A stretch of 15,826 nucleotides of DNA from Hyphomicrobiales bacterium (lineage in GTDB: Bacteria; Pseudomonadota; Alphaproteobacteria; Rhizobiales; JAKIUO01), in NCBI GenBank assembly GCA_027069645.1, contig JALXEI010000203.1:1-15826 (forward strand), read 5' to 3'. Position 1 is the first letter of the stretch. Every line of letters begins with the position of its first letter. The notes below the pieces were generated by a model. That model ran no database searches and was not told the DNA's origin. It saw only the letters and a list, made by a program, of their open reading frames with translations. A program made the position numbers and the translations under genes. This document shows positions 6,520 to 13,331 of the stretch, piece by piece.

Positions 6520-7779
6520 ATGGGTGATATAGCAATATCCAGTGGTATTCGATCAAACCTTATGGCTCTTCGTAATACGACGAACATGATCGAGCAGACA
6601 CAAAACAGACTGGCAACCGGTAACCGCGTCAACAGCGCGCTCGACAATCCGGCCAACTTCTTTACCGCTTCGGCAATGAACAGCCGCGCTGGCGACCTCG
6701 GCAATCTTCTGGACAGCATGAGCACCGGCGTCAATACGCTGAAAGCTGCCGACAACGCCATTACTTCCATTACAAAGCTGGTGGAAAGTGCCCAGGGTAC
6801 GGCTCGTCAGGCCCTTCAGGATGCAACCGGTGAAAAAGATGCCACCATTGTCGGTGAAACAGCATTGGCAGGTGCGACCACCAAGTCTGAAGGTGAAGGC
6901 AAGGCACTTGTTGCTGATCTCGGATTTGATGCCGGTGACAAGATCAAGTTCACAACGACAAAAGATGGCGTTGCCACAGAAACAGAGCTCACCATTACCG
7001 CAACAACCACCGTCAAGGATCTTGTAGATCAGGTCAATGTCGGCCTGAGCGGCAAGGCCACCGCCGAGGTGACCACCGATGGCAAGCTGTCTATCAAAGG
7101 CAATGACGGGGCCAAACTTGATCTTGCTATTACCGATGATGCTGGTGGCGCAACTGACAATGACTTGCAGGATCTGTTTGGTACGACTGCAACCATCAAT
7201 GGAACGGCAGCTCAGGCTGTTGACGCTGACGATGCGCAGACCATAACCGCACCAACAGCTGACAATAACGAAACACGCGCCCGGTTGTCGGACCAGTTCG
7301 ACGATATTCTTGATCAGATCACAAGTCTGGCCGAGGATGCTGATTTCAACGGCATCAATCTTCTCCAGGGCGATGATCTCAAAGTCACCTTCAACGAAAA
7401 AACCGGCTCCAAACAGAACTCGATCACCCTGAAAGGTGTAAGCCTTGACGCAGACGGGCTTGGTCTTACAAAAACCGCCGGTGACTTCCAGTCGGATACT
7501 GAAATTACCGACCGCCTCAATCAACTGACTGATGCCTTGACCACCCTGCGGACGGAAGCTTCAAAATTTGGTTCAAACCTGACCACCGTGCAGACCCGCC
7601 AGGATTTCACGACGGCCATGATTGACACGCTGGAAAAAGGCGCTTCGGACCTCACAATCGCCGACACCAACAAGGAAGGCGCAAATATGCTGGCCTTGCA
7701 GACTCGTCAGCAGCTGGCCACCCGGACAATGGGTATTGCCAATCAGAACGACCAGGCCATCCTGTCCTTCCTGCGTTAG
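6520..7779 (+). CDS. Flagellin
   Basis: Flagellin is the filament subunit, secreted through the flagellar channel. The product has 419 residues. The conserved N-terminal D0/D1 region (about 1-100) shows SNLMALRNTTNMIEQTQNRL, ATGNRVNSALDNPANFFTAS and STGVNTLKAADNAI. The C-terminal D1/D0 region (about 340-419) shows RTEASKFGSNLTTVQTRQDFT, then SDLTIADTNKEGANMLALQTRQQLA and ends QAILSFLR. The middle (about 105-335) is the variable, surface-exposed part, rich in Asp, Thr, Ala and Gly. The whole protein has no Cys, Trp, Tyr or His. AAGG at 6507-6510 lies 9 bases before the ATG. The gene has its own upstream region and terminator, so it is probably a single-gene unit; several flagellin paralogues are common in this class, so I give no number or letter. 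Confidence 0.96.
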   Translation: MGDIAISSGIRSNLMALRNTTNMIEQTQNRLATGNRVNSALDNPANFFTASAMNSRAGDLGNLLDSMSTGVNTLKAADNAITSITKLVESAQGTARQALQDATGEKDATIVGETALAGATTKSEGEGKALVADLGFDAGDKIKFTTTKDGVATETELTITATTTVKDLVDQVNVGLSGKATAEVTTDGKLSIKGNDGAKLDLAITDDAGGATDNDLQDLFGTTATINGTAAQAVDADDAQTITAPTADNNETRARLSDQFDDILDQITSLAEDADFNGINLLQGDDLKVTFNEKTGSKQNSITLKGVSLDADGLGLTKTAGDFQSDTEITDRLNQLTDALTTLRTEASKFGSNLTTVQTRQDFTTAMIDTLEKGASDLTIADTNKEGANMLALQTRQQLATRTMGIANQNDQAILSFLR

Positions 7780-7801
7780 CACGCGGCGAAAAACAAAATA
7801 C

Positions 7802-7840
7802 AAAAGAAGGCGGGTTTATACTGATCCGCCTTCTTTTTTT
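7802..7840 (+). terminator. Strong intrinsic terminator after flagellin
   Basis: A 12-bp perfect stem, AAAAGAAGGCGG (7802-7813) with CCGCCTTCTTTT (7826-7837), has a 12-base loop and a run of seven T (7834-7840). It stands 22 bases after the flagellin stop. Confidence 0.92.
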
Positions 7841-7882
7841 GCTTCGGCTTTTGCGACTCACTGCTTCAGTTGAGAACATCAT

Positions 7883-7922
7883 TTAACGCGTTGTTAATGC
7901 CATTGCTTTATAAACATATAAC
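7883..7922 (+). promoter_or_regulatory. CtrA-type promoter of flaF
   Basis: TTAA-CGCGTTG-TTAA at 7883-7897 is an exact TTAA-N7-TTAA, the binding pattern of the alphaproteobacterial cell-cycle regulator CtrA. Its right half lies inside a -35 position (TTAATG 7894-7899) placed 17 bases before TATAAC (7917-7922). A CtrA half-site overlapping the -35 is the usual layout of CtrA-activated promoters in Caulobacter. Transcription would start about 40 bases before flaF. Confidence 0.6.
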
Positions 7923-7966
7923 AAACACTTTTTGCTCATCGGAACCACAATCAAGGAGCTTACAAC

Positions 7967-8332
7967 ATGCAATCAGCTGCCCAGGCCTATAATCAGACTG
8001 CTGTAAACGGACTAACGCCGCGCGAAGCAGAAGCCGCTGCTCTCATGAAATCTGCCAATCAGTTGCAGGCTGCCAAAGACCAGTGGTCAGAAGATATGGG
8101 TGATGTCGCCAACGCGCTTTATTTCAACCGGCAATTGTGGATCCTGCTGACCAGCGCGGCCGCCGACAAGGATAACCCCCTGCCCGTCGAGGTGCGTAAC
8201 AATGTGGGTAATCTGGGCACCTTTGTTTTCAAGCAGACACTCGACATCGAAAACGAGCCGGAAGCCGGCAAGCTGGACGAACTGATATCCATCAATCGCG
8301 AACTTGCGGCCGGATTGCAGGGAAACGCCTAG
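7967..8332 (+). CDS. flaF: Flagellin biosynthesis regulator FlaF
   Basis: FlaF is a small alphaproteobacterial protein needed for flagellin production or secretion, acting opposite or together with the mRNA-binding FlbT. The product is 121 residues, the usual size. Family features are SAAQAYNQTA at the start, the TPREAEAAALMKSANQLQ helix, NRQLWILLTSAAADKDNPLP (about 54-73) and EVRNNVGNLGTFVFKQTLDI. AGGAG at 7954-7958 lies 8 bases before the ATG. It follows flagellin after a terminator and carries its own CtrA-like promoter. flbT, its common partner, is not next to it; the next gene is convergent and unrelated. Confidence 0.93.
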   Translation: MQSAAQAYNQTAVNGLTPREAEAAALMKSANQLQAAKDQWSEDMGDVANALYFNRQLWILLTSAAADKDNPLPVEVRNNVGNLGTFVFKQTLDIENEPEAGKLDELISINRELAAGLQGNA

Positions 8333-8357
8333 CCTTCCGGTACTTTGCTTTCACTTC

Positions 8358-8393
8358 AAAAGACACTATCGTCAAGGCATTGTCTTTTTTTTT
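8358..8393 (+). terminator. Intrinsic terminator after flaF
   Basis: AAAAGACA (8358-8365) pairs with TGTCTTTT (8381-8388) around a 15-base loop, followed by T to 8393 (nine T in a row from 8385). It lies between the convergent flaF and djlA-like genes; on the minus strand only four T follow the stem, so it mainly serves flaF. Confidence 0.75.
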
Positions 8394-8403
8394 GTGGTCC
8401 GCG

Positions 8404-9126
8404 TTAAAACCCGCGCTGCTTCCTGATTTCCTCCCAGGCAGCATTAATCGCTGCGAGCCTTCTGTTGGCAATCTCGACAAATTCGTCCGGAACACCCCGG
8501 GCAATCAGCTTGTCCGGATGGTGCTCGGCGACAAGTTTTCGATAGTGTTTTTTCAATGCTTCATCATCCGTATCACAGGGCACTTCGAGAATTGAATAGG
8601 GGTCGCAATCATTACTGATAACGTAGCGGGATTTAATATTCCTGAACTGATTTTCATCAATTCCGAAACGCTGCGCAACTTCGCCAAGAAAACGCTCCTC
8701 CGCGGGATGGAGGATCTGATCAGCCATCGCGATATGGAATAGTCCTTCCAGCACATCAACAAGCATTTGCGGATTATTCCGAAAAATGCGGGCCAGTTGA
8801 TCAGCATAGGCATCATATCCGGCGACGTCCTGTTTGGCGAGATTGAACAACCGGGCTATATTTTTTTCGTCTTCCTCCGGGACCTTGAAGACTTCGCGAA
8901 AAGCAATAATTTCATCTTTTGAAACATGTCCGTCAGCCTTGGCCATTTTGGCTCCAAGAGCAACAACTCCGGCCGTAAATGCCAGCCTGTCACGCAAGGC
9001 CCTGTCGGTTTGTGATTCTGTTGCACGGTCTGCGATATGCCCGGCCATACCACCCAGCAAGGCCCCTATCGGTCCTCCGATCGCAAGTCCCGCAGCAGCC
9101 CCTGTCAATTTTCCCCAGATAGACAT
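8404..9126 (-). CDS. djlA: DjlA-like co-chaperone with TerB and C-terminal J domain
   Basis: DjlA-type proteins are membrane-anchored Hsp40 partners of DnaK. The product has 240 residues. Residues 5-32 are a Gly/Ala-rich hydrophobic segment (GAAAGLAIGGPIGALLGG) that probably anchors it. Residues about 48-165 form a TerB-like helical domain (KMAKADGHVSKDEI, then MADQILHPAEERFL, two Asp-containing repeats typical of TerB). Residues 175-240 are a J domain: DPYSILEVPCDTDDEALKKH, then the HPD motif at 203-205 that stimulates DnaK ATPase. The J domain is slightly short at its end, as in the DjlA family. No clear ribosome-binding site precedes the ATG. It lies 61 bases after the DUF6898-like gene on the same strand, so it may share the hemA transcript. 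Confidence 0.88.
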   Translation of the reverse strand: MSIWGKLTGAAAGLAIGGPIGALLGGMAGHIADRATESQTDRALRDRLAFTAGVVALGAKMAKADGHVSKDEIIAFREVFKVPEEDEKNIARLFNLAKQDVAGYDAYADQLARIFRNNPQMLVDVLEGLFHIAMADQILHPAEERFLGEVAQRFGIDENQFRNIKSRYVISNDCDPYSILEVPCDTDDEALKKHYRKLVAEHHPDKLIARGVPDEFVEIANRRLAAINAAWEEIRKQRGF

Positions 9127-9187
9127 TTGGCCACTATAATGATTGAAAAGGAATAATACCAGGCATCGAGATAAAATAGTCGCGAAC

Positions 9188-9463
9188 TCAGCCCTTGCGA
9201 GACTTCATGTTCCGTAATTTGCGTAATGCCAGATTTTGCAGATGTTCACGGCTGGCGTTAAGCGGACCAAGTACATAGGTCTCCTGCCCGGTGGCGCCAT
9301 CAATGATGTTGACACGCATAAAGGCCCCTACAGACCTGAATTCAAAATATACCTCTCCGGCACGAGGAAGAGGGCCGGCAGGTGCCTGACCGACAGCCCC
9401 GTGCTTCTCCGGGCCTGTGCGTGGGGAGACGGAGCGATCGGGTTTGCGATTGTCAGGCGGCAC
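9188..9463 (-). CDS. Small DUF6898-like protein overlapping the hemA 3' end
   Basis: The core of about 50 residues reads GEVYFEFRSVGAFMRVNIID, ATGQETYVLGPLNASREHLQ and NLALRKLRNM, which resembles a short family of unknown function often found beside hemA in alphaproteobacteria (I recall it as DUF6898; some databases mislabel members as serine hydroxymethyltransferase). The start is uncertain. No ATG precedes the core. GTG 9463 overlaps the hemA stop by 11 bases and gives 91 residues; TTG 9508 gives 106. I chose GTG because it fits overlap-coupled translation. The first 35 residues before the core are Pro/Arg-rich and probably disordered. No catalytic residues can be named. Confidence 0.7.
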   Translation of the reverse strand: MPPDNRKPDRSVSPRTGPEKHGAVGQAPAGPLPRAGEVYFEFRSVGAFMRVNIIDGATGQETYVLGPLNASREHLQNLALRKLRNMKSRKG

Positions 9464-10670
9464 GACGCAGTTCCAGTTCGCTCCACAAGGTCCCGAGCGC
9501 CTCGACAAGGAAATCTATATCCTCGAGGGAATGCATGGGACCTGGCGTCAAACGAATTCGTTCTGTGCCAATAGCCACCGTTGGATAGTTGATCGGCTGA
9601 ACATAAATGCGATAACGCTCCATCAACTGATCGGTAAGCGCCTTGCACTTGACCGCATCCCCTACCATGACAGGAACAATGTGACTGGGATTGTCGAGGA
9701 CCGGAAGACCAATATCTGTCAGACGTGACTTGAGAATTGAGGCTCTCTCCTGTTGAGTCTGACGCTCCACCGACGAGTTTTTCAGATGATGGACACTGGC
9801 CAGCGCCCCTGCGGCAATAGCCGGGGCAATCGATGTGGTGAAGATAAAACCGGACGCGTAGGAGCGTATGGCATCACAAATATTGGCATCAGCAGCGATA
9901 TAACCGCCCATCAGGCCAAAAGCCTTGGCCAGAGTGCCCTCTATGATATCAATGCGATCCATCAGGCCTTCACGATCGGCAACGCCACCGCCGCGTGGCC
10001 CGTACATGCCGACAGCATGCACTTCGTCGATATAGGTCAGTGCATTATATTTATCGGCCAGGTCGCATATTTTCTCGATCGGGGCGATATCACCATCCAT
10101 CGAATAGACACTTTCAAAAGCAATCAGTTTCGGCGCTTCGGGATCGGCCTGTTTCAGCAGTTCTTCAAGATGGGCAAGATCACTGTGACGCCAGATATGC
10201 TTCTCGCAACCGCTGTGACGAATCCCCTCAATCATCGACGCATGATTTTTGGCATCGGAAAAAATAATCAGTCCAGGCAGGAGTTTGCCAAGCGTACTGA
10301 GCGAGGCATCATTGGCAACATAACCTGACGTGAACAACAGGGCCGCCTCCTTGTCGTGCAAGTCGGCCAGTTCTTTCTCCAGCATGACATGATAGTGGGT
10401 TGTACCGGCTATATTGCGCGTCCCGCCCGATCCGGCCCCCACACGGTCAATGGCTTCGTGCATGGCAGAAAGAACCAGATCATTTTGCCCCATACCCAGA
10501 TAATCATTGCTGCACCAGACCTTGACACTGCACTGCGGCCGGCCATTTGACGGATAATGTTTCGCAACCGGAAATTCCCCGCATTTACGTCTGATATTGG
10601 CAAATTCGCGATAACGTCCCTCTTTTTTCAGCGCATTGATTGCCCCATCAAACATCCCACTATAATCCAT
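9453..10670 (-). CDS. hemA: 5-Aminolevulinate synthase
   Basis: This PLP enzyme condenses glycine and succinyl-CoA to 5-aminolevulinate, the first step of tetrapyrrole synthesis by the C4 (Shemin) route of alphaproteobacteria. The product is 405 residues, the usual bacterial length. It opens MDYSGMFDGAINALKKEGRY, then CSNDYLGMGQ (53-62) and GAGSGGTRNIAGTTHYH (78-94). YIDEVHAVGMYGPRGGG (213-229) holds the cofactor-contacting Asp-Glu-x-His, and GTLAKAFG carries the Schiff-base lysine, Lys249. The C-terminal block RIRLTPGPMHSLEDIDFLVE fits. GAAGGAAGG sits 5 bases before the ATG. The closely related 2-amino-3-ketobutyrate CoA ligase and AONS lack this opening. It begins a unit with the DUF6898-like gene and perhaps djlA. 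Confidence 0.97.
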   Translation of the reverse strand: MDYSGMFDGAINALKKEGRYREFANIRRKCGEFPVAKHYPSNGRPQCSVKVWCSNDYLGMGQNDLVLSAMHEAIDRVGAGSGGTRNIAGTTHYHVMLEKELADLHDKEAALLFTSGYVANDASLSTLGKLLPGLIIFSDAKNHASMIEGIRHSGCEKHIWRHSDLAHLEELLKQADPEAPKLIAFESVYSMDGDIAPIEKICDLADKYNALTYIDEVHAVGMYGPRGGGVADREGLMDRIDIIEGTLAKAFGLMGGYIAADANICDAIRSYASGFIFTTSIAPAIAAGALASVHHLKNSSVERQTQQERASILKSRLTDIGLPVLDNPSHIVPVMVGDAVKCKALTDQLMERYRIYVQPINYPTVAIGTERIRLTPGPMHSLEDIDFLVEALGTLWSELELRRAA

Positions 10671-10765
10671 AGCAGCCTTCCTTCACTTGAAATTACGCAA
10701 AATCATTATCTGCATCCGTTCTTAACGACGGAATTAGGCCCGGAAATGGCCGTTGCGGAACAAAT

Positions 10766-10798
10766 ACTATAGCAATTTTTCACAATTGCAATGATTGC
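10766..10798 (-). promoter_or_regulatory. hemA: Candidate hemA promoter with nested inverted repeats
   Basis: On the minus strand TATAGT (10771-10766) is a good -10, about 95 bases before the hemA ATG, but no good -35 stands at the right distance. That space is filled by two overlapping palindromes: GCAATT-TTTCAC-AATTGC (10772-10789) and GCAAT-G-ATTGC (10788-10798). A weak -35 with dyad symmetry over it suggests control by a dimeric regulator. No named regulator's consensus was recognised. Confidence 0.4.
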
Positions 10799-10835
10799 TC
10801 CAGGAGCCTGTCATCCGGGCGGAAAAAACGAACCG

Positions 10836-10872
10836 AAAAAACAATGCCACCTCGCAAACACGGGTGGCATTG
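10836..10872 (-). terminator. Intrinsic terminator after the L,D-transpeptidase gene
   Basis: CAATGCCACC (10842-10851) pairs with GGTGGCATTG (10863-10872), 10 perfect pairs. On the minus strand the stem is followed directly by six T (10841-10836). It ends the leftward transpeptidase transcript about 90 bases after its stop and separates it from hemA. Confidence 0.88.
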
Positions 10873-10959
10873 ATTAATATCATGTCGGAACCGGATTAAT
10901 CTACCGAACCAGCGCCTTTCAGGACAAACACAGCCCAAAAACGCTCTGGAGTTTACCGC

Positions 10960-12237
10960 CTAATAGGCCGACGCCGTAACATCGACATTATCCCGACCAT
11001 ATACATCACGCCGGAACTGTACCATTCCATCAGGGGTCGCCCATGCCGTGAGATAGGCCAGCACAACCGGAATACGCTTTTTCGGACGAACATTAAGCGT
11101 TTCTTTTGAACGTTTGATCTCTGCAACCCGTTCATTCGTCCAGCCATTGTCCCTGAGTATCCAGGCCACCAGTTGCTGAATGTTCTGGACCCGCACGCAG
11201 CCGGAGCTGTCAGCGCGGAAATTCCGGCCAAAAACGCTCTTGGAGGGGGTATCATGCAGAAATACTGCATATTTGTTCGGGAAATGGATTTTCACAAATC
11301 CCATACTGTTGTCTTCCCAGGGATCCTGACGAAAGATGTAGTTATAAACATCGTCGGAATTCCAGTCGATAGACCGCGGATCCAGCTTGCGTCCCTTGCG
11401 ATCAAACGCCGTCATGTGGTATACTGAAAGAATGTCGCGACCATGCCGAGCATACTGACGGGCTTTTGGAACAAGGTCCTTGCGCAATACCGTTGGCGGA
11501 ACCGTCCAGTAGGGATTGAAACTGATCCGGGAGACATAGCTGTTCAAAATTGGTGTCTGGCGCCCCGTCTTTCCGATAACACCGGAATGTCGCGATACAA
11601 CATGCCCATCCTCAATGGCCTCGATCTGTGCCGCCGGGATATTGACGAAAATATATTTTTTGGCTCTGTTGCGTATAAGAGCCTGCAACCGGACAAGATT
11701 GGTTCTCAACTGCCGCAATCTTGAGCTTGCCGGTACATTGAGTGCCATAATCGTCGTTTTGTCCACATAGCCGGTCGGTGTCAGCCCGTGGCGTTTCTGG
11801 AATCTCTTCACAGCCTGTTCGACATAGTAGTCGAATGTATTGAAAAAGCCCGATTGCACTTTTAAATCACCGGTTATCGCCAGACGCTCGCGCAACTGCT
11901 TTACAAGTGGCCCGCTATTCCCGACCTTCAGGGCATATTTCTTTGGCAGTTTGCGCCAGCCGCCTTTTGAAACGATCTCGGCATAGCGTTGAATCGCGAT
12001 TTTCAGGGGGGCTATATTTTCGGGCTGGACGGTTGGATAACCACGCGCGGGCTGCGATTCATATTTTCGCGCAAAACCCCGATCATAGGGCTGTTGCCAG
12101 TCGCCATCCGATCCATACTGCCCTCCGAAACGCATCCAGGAATTATCATCTGAACTGTCAAAAGCACGGGCAGAACCTGACGCCGCCACAACTACCGTCC
12201 CGATAGCAATTGCAATCATTTTCCTGCGTTTCAACAT
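10960..12237 (-). CDS. Periplasmic L,D-transpeptidase (YkuD domain, YcbB-like)
   Basis: L,D-transpeptidases make 3-3 cross-links in peptidoglycan or attach proteins to it. The product has 425 residues. MLKRRKM with a hydrophobic core to ARA (residue 25) is a clear signal peptide. Residues about 100-165 are a peptidoglycan-binding domain (KVGNSGPLVKQLRERLAI, AVKRFQKRHGLTPTGYVDKT). Residues about 193-370 are the YkuD catalytic domain: FVNIPAAQIEAIEDG, SFNPYWTVPPTVLRKDLVP, then HDTPSK with His328 and SSGCVRV with the nucleophile Cys347. The long insert between domain parts and the C-terminal PVVLAYLTAWATPDG are typical of the larger YcbB-like group. AGGAG lies 11 bases before the ATG. It is preceded by an LdtR-like regulator gene; in Candidatus Liberibacter and rhizobia that regulator controls an L,D-transpeptidase (ldtP), so this is the likely equivalent. 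Confidence 0.95.
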   Translation of the reverse strand: MLKRRKMIAIAIGTVVVAASGSARAFDSSDDNSWMRFGGQYGSDGDWQQPYDRGFARKYESQPARGYPTVQPENIAPLKIAIQRYAEIVSKGGWRKLPKKYALKVGNSGPLVKQLRERLAITGDLKVQSGFFNTFDYYVEQAVKRFQKRHGLTPTGYVDKTTIMALNVPASSRLRQLRTNLVRLQALIRNRAKKYIFVNIPAAQIEAIEDGHVVSRHSGVIGKTGRQTPILNSYVSRISFNPYWTVPPTVLRKDLVPKARQYARHGRDILSVYHMTAFDRKGRKLDPRSIDWNSDDVYNYIFRQDPWEDNSMGFVKIHFPNKYAVFLHDTPSKSVFGRNFRADSSGCVRVQNIQQLVAWILRDNGWTNERVAEIKRSKETLNVRPKKRIPVVLAYLTAWATPDGMVQFRRDVYGRDNVDVTASAY

Positions 12238-12351
12238 CTGTCAGAACACTCCTGTTCAATTTTTATCTCGTCTGCACCGCGCCCAGGGTGCCGGCAATAT
12301 CTGTCATGGACGTTCAAATACGGGGACAACATATGAATGGCGACCCGGAGA

Positions 12352-12383
12352 ACAATTGTGAGGCTACCAGATACAATTGACAA
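12352..12383 (-). promoter_or_regulatory. Candidate L,D-transpeptidase promoter with phased CAATTGT repeats
   Basis: On the minus strand TTGTCA (12383-12378, five of six consensus bases) and CACAAT (12360-12355, four of six) are separated by 17 bases, about 118 bases before the transpeptidase ATG. Each box is overlapped by a copy of CAATTGT (12379-12373 and 12358-12352), 21 bases apart, two helical turns. That is the expected layout of an operator on a promoter. The obvious candidate binder is the LdtR-like protein encoded just upstream, which is inference. Confidence 0.4.
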
Positions 12384-12689
12384 CAGGCATGATGGCATCT
12401 CACAGCTTTGTGACAATTTCTACAAGGCGGTGGCCCGAGTCCACCGGAACCTGCAACCTCTGTTTCCACTCATAATGTTTACAAATTGGGGCAAATTAAG
12501 GGAACAATCAACCGGACCGGCAGAAGGTGCCATGTACTGTTGCCAATATAACACTTGCCCGACCGGGTCGTACATTTCCCGGAGCGTAACACGACACTGT
12601 TACCGGATTGCAAAAGGCCGGACTCGCGGATTTGCCACCCGGTCGAACCGGAAGCTCCCCGGATTCAGGGGCGCGGTTATTCGAAGAAA
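12384..12689. other. Non-coding stretch between ldtR-like and L,D-transpeptidase genes
   Basis: No convincing gene is seen in these 306 bases. They hold a third related motif ACAATTT at 12413-12419. They also hold several short inverted repeats: CGACC/GGTCG around 12560, GTAAC/GTTAC around 12587-12604, CCGG-TCGAA-CCGG at 12639-12651, and CCCC/GGGG at 12657-12671. The last of these lie just after the regulator stop and may act as a weak terminator, but no T run follows on the minus strand. A T-loop-like GGTTCGA occurs on the minus strand near 12645 without a tRNA fold around it. Confidence 0.4.
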
Positions 12690-13202
12690 CTACAACCTGA
12701 ATCGAATCTGATCATTCCAGAAACGCTCCAGCCTTTGCATATTGTCATTCATACGTGATATTTCGTTGGCTGCCAGACCTCCAACAGTCTCCACGGCCTG
12801 AATCTGACGATCATACAGGCTATCAATCTGTTTGCAGATTTTTTTACCTGCATCTGTCAAACGAATGACAACAGAACGGCGATCATGCGCCGCGTGTTTT
12901 TTGACGATATAGCCACCGGCAATCATTTTCTTGAGATTGTAGCTTACATTGGAGCCAAGGTAATATCCCCGGCCCCGTAATTCGCCCGGCGTAAGTTGCT
13001 GATCACCAATATTATAGAGCAAGAGAGCCTGAACGGCAGTGATGTCGTTTTGTTCATCCCGTTCAAAATCATCCCGAATAACATCAAGCAGCAACCGATG
13101 AAGCCGTTCAAGATGGCGCAGGGTCCGGAGATAAACCGTCTTCAAATCCTGTTCTGTATCAGAACAATCCCCACGCGACACACGGTCAAGCACCATACTC
13201 AT
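12690..13202 (-). CDS. ldtR: MarR-family regulator, LdtR/PetP type
   Basis: MarR proteins are dimeric winged-helix regulators, usually released from DNA by small ligands. The product has 170 residues. The first 45 residues include LKTVYLRTLRHLERLHRLLL, the long dimerisation helix of this subgroup. QLTPGELRGRGYYLGSNVSY (69-88) is the helix-turn-helix with NLKKMIAGGY after it, AHDRRSVVIRLT (105-116) is the wing with its conserved Asp-Arg-Arg, and the C-terminal RMNDNMQRLERFWNDQIRFR closes the dimer. The combination YYLGSNVSYNLKK and RLERFW matches my memory of LdtR of Candidatus Liberibacter and PetP of Rhodobacter. Next on the same strand is an L,D-transpeptidase gene, its known target class. 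AGGTG lies 5 bases before ATG 13202. An exact CtrA box lies 86 bases upstream. Confidence 0.85.
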   Translation of the reverse strand: MSMVLDRVSRGDCSDTEQDLKTVYLRTLRHLERLHRLLLDVIRDDFERDEQNDITAVQALLLYNIGDQQLTPGELRGRGYYLGSNVSYNLKKMIAGGYIVKKHAAHDRRSVVIRLTDAGKKICKQIDSLYDRQIQAVETVGGLAANEISRMNDNMQRLERFWNDQIRFRL

Positions 13203-13246
13203 TCAATCACCTGCCCTCAAAACGCAAAACAACACTGACGGGGACA

Positions 13247-13302
13247 AGTATAGTAAACATATTCTAACCGTATCTTAAATTTGATGGTTAAAACCCGGTT
13301 AA
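13247..13302 (-). promoter_or_regulatory. CtrA-type site and -10 element upstream of the ldtR-like gene
   Basis: TTAA-N7-TTAA is exact at 13288-13302. On the minus strand it reads TTAACCGGGTTTTAACCAT, so both half-sites are TTAACC and the second extends to TTAACCAT, the favoured CtrA half-site form. Further TTAA (13275-13278) and GGTTAG lie towards the gene, and TATACT (13252-13247) is a likely -10 about 45 bases before the start codon. The CtrA site would then be centred some 55 bases before transcription start, upstream of the -35. The hydrolase gene on the same strand ends 30 bases further up, so readthrough is also possible. Confidence 0.55.
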
Positions 13303-13331
13303 ATGGTGTGCGCAGATCAGCATGATCCCGG

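Noticed and set aside
6553..7524. A 323-codon open frame antisense to flagellin
   Set aside because: It lies wholly inside the flagellin gene, has a Cys/Gly/Ile-rich composition unlike any family I recognise, and no ribosome-binding site; it arises from the codon bias of the opposite strand.
12600..12690. Possible tRNA because of GGTTCGA on the minus strand
   Set aside because: The surrounding bases give a 4-bp stem with a 5-base loop, with no acceptor stem, anticodon arm or CCA end.
12337..12711. A 124-codon rightward open frame between the transpeptidase and regulator genes
   Set aside because: No ribosome-binding site, Arg/Cys-rich product without recognisable pattern, overlaps the end of the regulator gene and covers the candidate promoter repeats.
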